From Zizania palustris (lineage: Eukaryota > Streptophyta > Magnoliopsida > Poales > Poaceae), in contig JAAALK010000081.1 in assembly GCA_019279435.1 (NCBI GenBank), forward strand, positions 24,722,949 through 24,786,948: a DNA stretch of 64,000 nt, in the 5' to 3' direction. This document shows, one piece after another, positions 53,618 through 64,000 of this stretch. The notes beneath the pieces are model-generated. The model was not told the origin of the DNA, made no database searches, and saw only the letters and a program-made list of their open reading frames with translations. Made by a program: the position numbers and the translations under genes. The number at the start of each line of letters is the position of its first letter. Positions within the stretch are counted from its first letter, which is position 1.

Positions 53618-56390
53618 CCATACCGGATGGCCGCTAATGAATTAGCTGAGATGAAGCAGCAATTCGAGGATCTTGAAAGGAAAGGTTATATCAGACCAAG
53701 TACGTCGCCATGGGGTGCTCCCGTTATCTTCGTCGAGAAGAAAGAAGACAAGGCGAAGCGTATGTGTGTGGATTACCGCGCTCTGAATGAGGTAACCATC
53801 AAGAATAAATATCCGTTGCCTCGGATCGACGATCTCTTCGATCAGCTAAAAGGAGCTACAATATTCTCGAAGATCGACTTGCGTTCTGGTTATCATCAGT
53901 TAAGAATCCGAGAAGAAGATATACCCAAGACTGCCTTCACCACCCGTTATGGATTATATGAGTGCACGGTTATGTCCTTTGGATTGACCAACGCCCCTGC
54001 ATTCTTCATGAATATGATGAATAAGGTGTTCATGGAATATTTGGACTAATTCATCGTAGTCTTCATAGACGACATCCTCATTTATTCCAAGGACCAGAAA
54101 GAGCATGAGACTCACCTCCGGTTAACCTTAGGAAAGCTAAGGGAACACCAATTGTATGCCAAGTACAGCAAATGCAAGTTTTGGACGGCAGAAGTAAAGT
54201 TCCTTGGACACAATCTCTGTGCAAGGAATCGCAGTGGACCCTGCCACCGTAGAAGCAGTTACGGATTGGCTGCCACCCACGAACGTATCTGAGATACGAA
54301 GTTTTCTGGGTTTGGCCGGATATTATCGGAGATTTATTGAGAATTTTTCCAAGATAGCCAAGCCTATGACCAAGTTGTTGCAGAAAGGAGAGAAGTTTGA
54401 ATGGACTCCTGAATGTGAGGAAAGTTTCCGCACCCTCAAGACCCGCTTGGTATCTGCACCCATACTGACCCTACCCGATATCCGGAAAGACTTCCATGTC
54501 TATTGTGACGCATCCCGCCAAGGATTGGGATGTGTTCTGATGCAAGATGGAAAAGTTATCTCTTATGCCTCTCGTCAGTTGAGACCCCATGAGTTGAACT
54601 ACCCAACCCATGATTTGGAACTTGCCGCAGTTGTGCATGCCCTTAAGATATGGAGACATTATTTGGTTGGAAATCGCTGTGAGATTTTTACGGACCACAA
54701 GAGCTTGAAGTACATCTTCACACAGCCAGACCTTAACTTGAGGCAAAGATGATGGCTGGAATTAATAAAGAACTATGACTTAGGTATTCACTACCACCCC
54801 GGAAAAGCTAATGTGGTAGCTGATGCATTAAGTCGCAAGGGATATTGTACAGCTATGATGATTCAGGAGCACGCACCCTTGTTATGTAGAGAGATGGAAA
54901 AATTGAATCTCGGGTTGACCACAGGAGCATATCTAGCCACCTTGGAGACTCGACCTGTCTTGTTCGAACAAATCCGTGAAGCCTAGTTAGAAGACCCGGA
55001 TATAGCTGCCATTAGGAAGAACATGAGACAAGGAAAAGCCCCAGGATTTTCAGAAGACGAAAACGGCACCATATGGTTTGGAACCCGGATATGTGTACCA
55101 GATAAACCTGAGATAAAGACTCTTATCCTAAGAGAAGCCCATGAGACATTGTACTCCATTCATCCCGGCAGTACCAAGATGTACCAGGATCTGAAGGAAC
55201 GTTATTGGTGGGTTAGCATGAAAAGAGAGATTGCCCAGTTCGTCGCCGAGTGTGACACCTGCAGAAGAGTAAAGGCTGAACATCAGAGGCCTGCAGGATT
55301 GTTACAGCCACTTAAAGTGCCTGAATGGAAGTGGGAAGAAATCAGAATGGATTTCATCACTGGACTACCAAAGACCCAACTTGGGTATGACTCTATTTGG
55401 GTGATCATCGATCGGCTTACAAAAGTAGCACATTTCATAGCCGTCAAGACGACCTATAGTGGCCCTAAGCTTGCAGAATTATACATGGCCCGCATCGTAT
55501 GTCTTCATGGAGTACCCAAGAAGATAGTATCTGACAGAGGAAGTCAGTTTACCTCTCGTTTCTGGAAGAACCTTCAAGAGGAGATGGGCACGAGATTGAA
55601 TTTCAGTACCGCCTACCACCCTCAAACAGATGGACAAACAGAAAGGGTGAATCAGATATCGGAGGATATGCTTCGAGCATGTGTCTTGGATTTTGGAGCC
55701 ACTTGGGACAAAAGCTTGCCGTACGCTGAGTTTTCGTACAACAACAACTATCAAGCCAGCCTTCAGATGTCTCCTTTTGAAGCCTTATATGGACGTAAGT
55801 GCAGAACGCCTCTACTTTGGGACCAAACTGGTGAATCCCAAGTGTTCGGGACGGACATTCTTCGTGAAGCTGAAGAGAAGGTACGGATCATCAGAGACCG
55901 GCTCAAGACAGCCCAATCTCGACAGAAGAGCTACGCAGACAATCGACGCCGAGACTTAGTCTTTGAAGAAGGAGATCATGTATACCTTCGAGTTACACCC
56001 CTCCGTGGCACCCAACGGTTTAACATGAGAGGAAAGTTGGCTCCTCGATATGTTGGACCATTTCCCATTATTCGACGCCAAGGCGAAGTTGCATATCAGT
56101 TGGAGTTACCACCCTCATTGGCTGGAGTGCACGACGTATTTCACGTATCTCAACTCAAGAAGTGTCTCCGCGTCCCCACAGAGCAAGTGGATCTTCAGCA
56201 GTTGGATGTTCAAGGGGATCTGACTTATGTGGAAAAGTCGGTCAAGATATTGGAAGTCAAAGAAAGGACCACCAGGAGTCGGATCATTCGTTTCTGCAAA
56301 GTGCAGTGGAGCAATCATCCTGTAGAAGAAGCTACCTGGGAGAAAGAAGATGAACTTAAGGCACAGCATCCTGAGCTATTCGAGGATTGA
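53618..56390 (+). pseudogene. Gypsy C pol: reverse transcriptase, RNase H, integrase, chromodomain-like end (broken)
   Basis: Reverse transcriptase is cut by TAA at 54047-54049, just before the catalytic FIDD, and by small indels near 54210-54225. RNase H ends at TGA 54750-54752 (CGA in gypsy A), and a TAG lies at 54984-54986. From 55023 to 56390 a 455-residue frame is intact and holds integrase (HPGSTKMYQDL ... CDTCRR; MDFITGLPK; SDRGSQFTSRFW; QTDGQTERVNQ) and the complete chromodomain-like end (IIRFCKVQWSNHPVEEATW). Integrase of this copy therefore survives whole although reverse transcriptase does not. Confidence 0.92.
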
Positions 56391-56418
56391 TCCGAATCTC
56401 GAGGACGAGATTCTCTGT

Positions 56419-56432
56419 AAGGGGGATAGGAT
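56419..56432 (+). other. Polypurine tract of gypsy C
   Basis: AAGGGGGATAGGAT immediately before the 3' LTR. Confidence 0.85.
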
Positions 56433-59400
56433 TGTAACACCCCAGAAATTAAAAAGGATTAAAATAAAAGAAAAATATTATTTAAATCATTTCTGGATTT
56501 ATTATTAAAGGAAAAATCACAAAAGAACTCAAATAAAGCCAAACAGGGAGAAATACTCAAAATCTGGACTTGAAAATTTTATGATATGAACTAGAGACCA
56601 AAATATAATTTTAGGAATTTTTACAAATTTTTATCAACAGTGATTCAACCCTTAATCAAATAAATGAATTACTGGAATTATTTTAAATCAGAAAAGAATT
56701 AAAATGCTTAATGGGCTGCCCACCTCCAAAGTGCTCTCAATCCAGCCCAGCCCAGCCGTCCCTCACTGACCCGTGGGTCCCGCCTGTCGGCGCTCGCCTC
56801 CCCTCTCTCCTCCCGCCGGCGCCCCGCCTGGCCCCACGCGTCAGCCTCTGTGCGCTCGCATTCGCCCACTGACAGCCGTGGCCCGCCTGTCGGCCCTTCT
56901 TTTTTTGTTACGCCCGCTGACAGGTGGGGGCCACCTGTCAGATCCTTCGTCTTCAATGGAAGGGGATCGCTCCCTTTCCCTTCTCCGGTGATCTCCTTCC
57001 TGTTTCGCCGCCGGCCGCCCGCATTCGCCTGGATTTGCCACGGATCGCCTTCCCCAACCGCCGATGATCCCTTTCCATGTAATCCCGACGTGTTTTGCCA
57101 TTTATGGGAGCTCGGCCGAGAGTTAGGAAACTCTCGTCGGAGTTCTTGGAAACCTTCGGTTTCCTTCCGTTTAGGCGCCGCCGGTGACCCTATAAATCCC
57201 CTCGCCCACGCCGCACTCACCCCACACCGCCGTAGCCCGAGCCTTAGCCCTCTAGAGCGCCTCGGTTGTTTTTGTGAGCTCCTCCCCTACTTCCACTCCG
57301 GCGAGCCTTCGTCGTCGCCTCAGACCCTCGCCGCCCTAGCCGCCGCCACCATCGGGTCCATCGTCGACCACCCTACCTCGTCCACCCCTCCGTTGGCCGT
57401 GGACACCGCCGGACCGCCGTCGCCGTCGAACACCCGAACCACCTTCGCCGTCCACCCTCGCCGTCGTCGCCGTCCGTCGCCCATCGTCGCCGCCGAAGGT
57501 ATCACTGTGACCCCCATCACCTCTGCGTTCCATTTTTGACCCTAGCTAGGCCCCTAGGCCCTCGCCGTCACCGCCGTGACCGCACCCGAGCCCGCCGTCG
57601 CGGGAGACGAAGGCGGTACTCGATCCCTTACGGCGTGCCTGTGCGGACGAGATCGAGGCCATCCTGATCACGATCGGAGGGCTACAATTAAATCCCTTCG
57701 GAATTTAATCCGGGCCCTCGGATCTGATCGAAGAGGTATCGTGCGATCGCAGCCGTCGATCGTCACTTAAACCCCCAGATCCATCTGGTGCGTCCACGTA
57801 TACCCCTTCGCCACTGTTTTAATCTGGACCGTTCAATCTCATTAAAACCCCCCGCCTCGCATCTGGCCGCTGGATTCAGATCCAACGGTCCAGATCCGAT
57901 CGGTCCACGCGCATAGCCACGGGTTCACGGTGAACCCGGTTCACCGTGGACCAGGGACTATTTTTCAGTTTAAATAAAATCCAGAAAATAGTTTAAACTT
58001 CAAAAATTCATATCTTGCTCATTTTAACTCCAAATTTCACCATTCAAATTTTGTTAAATCCAGGATATTTTTCTCTACACATTAAAGCCATAAAACAGTA
58101 TGTTTTTGTTACTCAAAATATTATTAATAAATAAATGAATAAAAATCCCTTAGGATTAAAATTAAGAATACAAAAAATAAATTAGGAAAAATCCCCAAAA
58201 GTTAAACTTTACTGTTTTATGCAAAAACCCAAAATAATAAAATATTACTTCACATAAAAACACCCACAACTATGTATGTTCTTTTATTTGGTGAATTTTA
58301 TCTGTTTATTGAATGTATTTATTTTTCCGTATCGAGAAGACTACGAGTTTGTTGAGGAGCAGGAGTTCTACCCCGAGGTTCCTCCATCCCCCTTTGCTGA
58401 TCAAGGCAAGTCATCGACCACCTCTGTGGAAACAGTTGATCATATTGATCCCATGTTTTAATAAATTATCGCTATAACACATAGGATAATATTGCATTAG
58501 TTCAAGATCAAGCCCTACACTTATATTTATTAGATCCCCGTCCTTGTGTGCAAACCCAAGCCATGCTTATTGAGCCTTAACTCCTTGTCACTCTACAAAT
58601 ATTATATTAGCTAGTGCCCAATGTACCGGCACAACTGCTATAGGATATAAAGAATGAGTCGTAGATTAGATGGATTCTGGTATATGAAATGCCCTGTTAT
58701 TCTTGTCTCTGGACTCTGTTGGAGTTAGGTATGTCATAAGTATGGTGGGTTCCGGGTGCAAGCTCGGGTTTTGGTATGTCGCACCCGGGGCACTATAAGG
58801 ATCGGTCTGCGGGATCTGTTGCAAAGCACTTCCGTACCAACCACAAGTCTAATGGGTAAGTCCTAACTGGAAGTGTGGAACACTCCGGCTCTCAGTACCA
58901 TAGTGGAGGGGGCAAGGGGCTAGCCCTCAGGGCGCCTTGTACCGACGATGGCTCAAGGGGGGTATTGTGGAAACTCGACATGGCGAGACACGGTACGAAA
59001 CCTATAAGAGGGTGCTGTTGAGTCGGGGGAGACCATATGGAAGGTTTTGGCACGAGTTCCCGTGAAATGGGTCATCTCGTTACACTTTGGTGTAAGTGAT
59101 GAGTGCGTGCCTTGTGGGTACAGTGGTACATCTCTGATCAGAGTAATTCAATCTTTTCGAAAAGCCGAGCCCACGGTCAAGGGCGGGTTGTGTGACTACT
59201 CGCAGTTAGTTTACAATTGGTTGAAAGATTGAGTTATTCATGGCATGTAAGGACTGTTGAGCGAGGAGGTAAAACGTACTCCTCGAGCTAGAAGATGATG
59301 ATGCATTCACATGTTTACTTTTCCGTACTAATAAATTGCTCACATTTAATGCTTTACAAATATGCTGCTTCCGCAAAACTAGCCACTATCTCCCTTGTTA

Positions 59401-59724
59401 TTATCTTGCATTATATTTGCATTCGGTGGCTTGCTGAGTACATATGTACTCACCCCGTTGACTTACACCATCAGAGCCCGTCTACTACGAGGAGGATGAA
59501 GGTCTGGAGTAGCGACCCAGTCAAGGCGAGACTGGAAGGAGGCGTTCATCTAGGACCCTTGATTTTATTAGTTTCTCTTCACTTTCATTCACTTTTGTAT
59601 TAATGCGGTCTACGAACCGTGAATGATTGCCCGTATTGTACGTGGTCGTGTGATGAACGTCTTGTTTTATTGATTTTCTATGGAATTTCAATAAAGTCCT
59701 GATTTATTAAATCGGGGCGCGACA
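56433..59724 (+). repeat. 3' LTR of gypsy C (3292 bp)
   Basis: TGTAACACC ... GCGCGACA, complete, with TATAAAT at 57191-57197 and AATAAA near its 3' end. It is followed by TTTAA and the right part of the gypsy A LTR. Confidence 0.94.
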
Positions 59725-61747
59725 TTTAATCTGGGCCCTCGGATCTGGTCAAAGGGGTATCGAGGCCTCTCGGGCGTCGATCACCACTTAAAACCCCCGA
59801 TCGATCTCAGGCGTCCACGCGTACCCGTTCGCTCTGTTTTAATCTGAGCCGTCCATTCTCACTTAAGGGATCCCGCCTCGCGCCTTGGCCGCCGGATCTG
59901 GATCCAACGGATCTGGTTGATCCGGTCCACGCGCACAGTGGCGCAGTCCACCGTGGGCCTGGCTCACCGTGGACCAGAGCCCATTTTCCAGTTTAAATAA
60001 AATTCAGAAAATAGTTTAAACTTCAAAAATTCATAACTTGCTCATTTTAACTCCAAATTTCACCATTCAAATTTTGTTAAATTCAGTATATTATTCTCTA
60101 CACTTTTCTGCCATGAAAACAGTATGTTACCTTAGCACAAAATAAACTTATGGATTAAATAAATAAAAACCCCTTAGGGATAAATTAAAAATTCAGGAAA
60201 AGAAGTAATAAAAACCCCTAAAACTAAACTTTTAATATTATTAAAAGTAACTCCAGTATAATAAAGCTCAAATCACATATTTGAATCATAAAATTTAAAT
60301 GATTATGTTTGGTGATGCTTTATTGAATGTATTGTTTATTTATTTTTCCGTATCGAGAAAACTACGAGTTCATCGAGGAGCAGGAAGTTCTACCCCGAGG
60401 TTCCTCCATCCCCATTTGCTGATCAAGGCAAGTCATCGACCACCTCTGTGGAAACAGTTGATCATTATTGAGCCCATGATTTAATAAATTATCGCTATAA
60501 CTCATAGGTTAATATTGCATTAGTCAAAGACCAAGCCCTACACTTATATTTATTAGATCCTCGTCCTTGTGTGCAAACCCAAGCCATGCTTATTGAGCCT
60601 TAACTCCTTGTCACTCTACAAATATTATATTAGCTAGTGCCCAATGTACCGGCACAACTGCTATAGGATATAAAGAATGAGTCGTAGTTAGATGGATTCT
60701 GGTATATGAAATACCCTGTTATTCTTGTCTCTGGACTCTGTTGGAGTTAGGCATGTTATAAGTATGGTGGGTTCCGGGTGCAAGCTCGGGTTTTGGTATG
60801 TCGCACCCGGGGCACTATAAGGACCGGTCTGCGGGATCTGTTGCAAAGCACTTCCGTACCAACCACAAGTCTAATGGGTAAGTCCTAACTGGAAGTGTGG
60901 AACACTCCGGCTCTCAGTACCATAGTGGAGGGGCAAGGCGCTAGCCCTCAGGGTGCCTTGTACCGACGATGGCTCAAGGGGGGGTATTGTGAAACTCGAC
61001 ATGGCGAGACACGGTACGAAACCTATAAGAGGGTGCTGTTGAGTCGGGGGAGACCATATGGAAGGTTTTGGCACGAGTTCCCGTGAAATGGGTCATCTCG
61101 TTACACTTTGGTGTAAGTGATGAGTGCGTGCCTTGTGGGTACAGTGGTACATCTCTGATCAGAGTAAAATCAATCTTTTCGAAAAGCCGAGCCCACGGTC
61201 AAGGGCGGGTTGTGTGACTACTCACAGTTAGTTTACAATTGTTTGAATGGATGAGTTATTCATGGCATGTAAGGACTGTTGTGCGGGGAGGTAAAACGTA
61301 CTCCTCGAGTTAGAAGATGATGATGCATTCACATGTTTACATTTCCGTACTAATAAATTGCTCACACTTAATGCTTTACAAATATGCTGCTTCCGCAAAA
61401 CTAGCCACTATATCCCTTGGCATTATCTTGCATTATATTTGCATTCGGTGGCTTGCTGAGTACATCTGTACTCACCTCATTGACTTACACCATCAGAGCC
61501 CGTCTACTACGAGGAGGATGAAGGTCTGGAGTAGCGACCCAGTCAAGGCGAGACTAGAAGGAGGCGTTCATCTAGGACCCTTTGATTTATTAGTTTCTCT
61601 TCATCTTTATTCACTTTTGTATTAATACGGTCTACGAACCGTGAATGATTGCTCGTATTTGTACATGGTCGCATGATGAACGTCTTGTTTTATTGATTTT
61701 CTATGGAATGTCAATAAAGTCATGATTTATTAAATCGGGGCGCGACA
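59725..61747 (+). repeat. 3' LTR of gypsy A, right part
   Basis: Matches 33424-35446 of the 5' LTR and includes the TTTAA duplication at its left end. It ends GCGCGACA, followed by GATGG, the outer target duplication. Confidence 0.93.
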
Positions 61748-64000
61748 GATGGGCCAAAATCCTCCTGAAGATTCTGATGTGCCGCAAGATGCTCATCAAC
61801 ATAGAAGAGGTTGTGATCATACATCCGACATAACACATGATGATGTTGATCAACATGATGATGATGACACCTTTGATGTGGAGGAACTGATGCGAAATGT
61901 TGCGCCTGAGGTGTTGTTGCAGAGAACTACAACCAAAGGATACGATAACTTTGAAGCACTTGACAAAGCATCAAAAAACCTTCTTTACGAGGAACGCCAC
62001 GGATGCGATAAGCAGTATACTGTGTTGTACACAATTCTTGAGCTTATGAAACTGAAGGCCAGCAATGGATGGTTTGACACTAGTTTTTCAGATCTTTTAC
62101 AACTCCTAAATAAGGTTTTGCCAAAACCCAATGGTTTACCATCTGATACGTACCAAGCAAAGAAGATGATTTGTCCGTTGACTTTGGGCGTTCAGAAGAT
62201 TCATGCATGCCCGAACCACTGTATCCTATATCGAAAAGAGTATGGATTGTTAGAGAGATGTCCGCAGTGCAACGCGAGTCGATACAAACGTCCAAATGAC
62301 TGTGTGGAGGACTACAATGACCACCAGAAGAAGAATAATAAGAGGTTGCAGAAGAGGAATAAAATGTTATTGAAGACCATCCTGGGAAAAAGATGGAGAG
62401 GAAAGTTCCAGCCTTAGTAATGTGGTACCTACCGGTGATTGATCGCTTGAAACGTATGTTCTCTAATCCTAGAGATGCTGAACTATTAATCTGGCATTTC
62501 GCTGGGCGAAAGAAGGACGGAAAACTTCGGCACCCTGCGGATGCTAGGCAGTGGAAATCATTTGACCTGGCCCATCCAGATTTCTCGGACGATCCTAGAA
62601 ATATCAGGATGAGACTTAGCACGGATGGAATGAATCCCTTCGGTGAGATGAGGAACCCACATAGTACGTGGCCAGTCTTTCTATGCTTGTTCAACATTCC
62701 ATCATGGTTGTGCCATAAAAGAAAATACCTTATGCTCACTACTCTAATTTCTAGTCCAAAACAACCTGGCAATGACATTGATATCTTTCTAGAACCTTTG
62801 ATGGAGGATATGAAACGTCTATGGGAACATGGTGTCTGTGTGTGGGATGAGCACAAGAAAGAGCACTTCAATCTAAGAGCCATAATCTTTTGCACCATAG
62901 CTGACAATCCCATGACGCATGTCCCTAACAGGACAGGTTAAAGGAAAGACAGCATGTGTAGTGTGTGTGGACCAGACAGAATCTATGCATCTTCCATCAT
63001 TCGTTAAGACGATATATATGCGACACCGCAGATTTTTACCAAAAAACCACAAATATCGAAGAAATAGGAACCATTTCGACGGTACAATCGAGCTTGGACA
63101 GCCTCCACGAAATCGAGATGGCAAATTTCTATTCGAAATGGTAAAGAATATCAAAGTTGTTTTCGGAAAGAAGAGGAAGAAATCTGAAAAAATTTCAAAG
63201 GACGCTCCATTTAAAAAGCAGTCGATCTTCTTTAGATATTTGCCCTATTGGAAGGAGTTGGAGATTGGTCATGCTATCGATACAATGCACGTTGAGAAGA
63301 ATGTCTTCGAAAGCACTATCGGTATTTTGTTAGACATACCGAGCAAATCAAAAGATGGACTCAAAGTACGAAGGGACCTTCAAACTCTCGGAATTAGACC
63401 CGAGCTTCACCCACAGGAAAGGGCCAATGGAAAATTTTTCCTTCCGGCTGCTAGCTATAACCTCACAATTGACGAGAAAAGATCAATCTGCAGGTGTCTA
63501 CATGGAATTAGAGTTCCAACAGGATTCTCAACGAATATAAAGAATATTGTCTCCGTAGCAGATTTGAGGATGAGCGGCTACAACACTCATGATTGTCATG
63601 TTATGCTTGGGCTATTCCTCGCCATCACAGTAAGAGAAGTCAAACATTCATTTCTGAAGATGGTGATAACACACATGTGTCACTTCTTCAATGTCATATC
63701 AAAGAAGGTGATCGACACTGAAGAGTTAAATGAATTACGTAAACAAATGAGGGAGACTATGTGTCAGCTTGAGATGTGCTTTCCTCCTTCATATTTTGAT
63801 ATTATGAAGCACTATATGATACATATAGCAGACCAAATCTTTGTTCTCGGTCCAACGTACATGCACAATATGTATGCGTACGAGCGTCTAATGGTTATCT
63901 TCAAGGGTTACATATGAAATCGTGCTTATCCAGAGGGTTCCATGATAGAGGGCTACACGACTGAGGAAGTCATTGAGTGCTACACAGATTACATAAGAGA
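61748..64000 (+). pseudogene. CACTA d transposase, TNP2-type main part (broken, runs off the window)
   Basis: Continues the exon interrupted at 32153. Frame 61749-62417 has an acidic leader and a zinc-binding block (CPNHCILYRKEY, then CPQC), typical of TNP2 transposases. After a frameshift near 62350-62390, frame 62393-62941 carries MWYLPVIDRLKRMF, DGMNPFGE and IPSWLCHKRKY. After another shift near 62935, frame 62919-63917 carries GKTACVVC, RHRRFLPKNHKYR and IDTMHVEKNVFES. A TGA at 63915-63917 precedes continuing homology (EGSMIEGYTTEEVIE) to the edge. DGMNPFG and DTMH contain candidate catalytic aspartates of this transposase family. This copy cannot make functional transposase. Confidence 0.88.

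Larger units (their letters stand above)
49895..59724 (+). mobile_element. Gypsy C: Ty3/gypsy chromodomain element, 5' LTR truncated
   Basis: Holds the last 898 bases of a 5' LTR (49895-50792), a primer-binding site, a pre-gag ORF, gag-pol and a full 3' LTR (56433-59724). TTTAA follows at 59725-59729. The missing 5' part of its 5' LTR is replaced by copia-3. It shares its target site with the solo LTR at 42369-45667. Confidence 0.92.
32154..61747 (+). mobile_element. Gypsy A: Ty3/gypsy chromodomain (Tekay/Del-type) element with 3.3-kb LTRs, containing nested insertions
   Basis: 5' LTR 32154-35446; internal region to 41089; 3' LTR in two parts, 41090-42368 and 59730-61747, interrupted by gypsy insertions and copia-3. 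The outer 5-bp duplication GATGG matches on both sides. Domain order protease, reverse transcriptase, RNase H, integrase, chromodomain-like end places it among plant chromoviruses. The long LTR resembles rice Retrosat-2-like elements (recollection, not tested). Confidence 0.93.
31050..64000 (+). mobile_element. CACTA transposon d (transposase-bearing), split by gypsy A, cut by right edge
   Basis: Begins CACTACTACAAACC at 31050 and continues past the window. Inverted GTAGTGGCGG/CCGCCACTAC subterminal repeats fill 31060-31315, followed by a TATA box and a transposase gene of the TNP2 type. Gypsy A is inserted in that gene with a GATGG duplication (32149-32153 and 61748-61752). The right terminus is not in view. 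Confidence 0.87.

Noticed and set aside
62080..62913. 277-residue minus-strand open frame
   Set aside because: Shadow of the transposase coding region on the plus strand, which has recognisable family motifs.
1..64000. tRNA, rRNA and known microRNA genes
   Set aside because: Scanning by eye for tRNA B-box sequences and conserved plant microRNA sequences gave no match; only retrotransposon primer sites resemble tRNA.

Overview
The window is plant nuclear DNA, almost certainly from a grass (Poaceae). The evidence is an intronless GC-rich VQ-motif gene, three Sirevirus-type Ty1/copia elements, a chromodomain Ty3/gypsy family with very long (about 3.3 kb) LTRs, CACTA elements with GCCGAGTG subterminal repeats, and grass-type hAT and PIF/Harbinger MITEs. 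I cannot name the species. Only one cellular protein-coding gene is convincing; nearly everything else is nested transposons.

Layout. 1-6464: a Sirevirus copia element (copia-1, minus strand) cut by the window edge, inserted next to or into a CACTA remnant (about 6470-7332). A second small CACTA remnant ends at 8835. 8836-12017 is AT-rich sequence upstream of the VQ-motif gene (12097-12663). 12993-25391 is a CACTA element with matching ends and a CAA target duplication; a complete copia element (copia-2, 15204-25233, target duplication CACTT) sits inside it. Copia-2 carries a long intact third ORF downstream of pol. About 25790-29990 is a decayed LINE (minus strand) interrupted by a non-autonomous hAT element (27732-28203, 8-bp duplication). 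It is followed by a PIF/Harbinger-like MITE (30016-30357) and a fragment of another LTR.

31050 to the right edge is a large CACTA element whose transposase gene is split by a gypsy element (gypsy A, 32154-61747, target duplication GATGG). The 3' LTR of gypsy A was the target of a second gypsy insertion at TTTAA. That insertion is present twice: once as a solo LTR (42369-45667) and once as a longer copy (gypsy C, 49895-59724). Between the two copies lie a 151-bp repeat of gypsy A LTR and the 3' part of a third Sirevirus (copia-3, 45819-49894). TTTAA occurs at 42364, 45668 and 59725, which points to a join between a solo-LTR version and a full-length version of the same locus.

Function. The VQ protein should be a nuclear partner of WRKY transcription factors. 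The retroelements encode the usual gag, protease, integrase, reverse transcriptase and RNase H, mostly broken by stop codons and frameshifts. The two least ordinary coding regions are accessory ORFs: the 467-residue ORF downstream of pol in copia-2, and the 268-residue coiled-coil ORF between the 5' LTR and gag of the gypsy family. Both are intact while neighbouring pol genes are broken.
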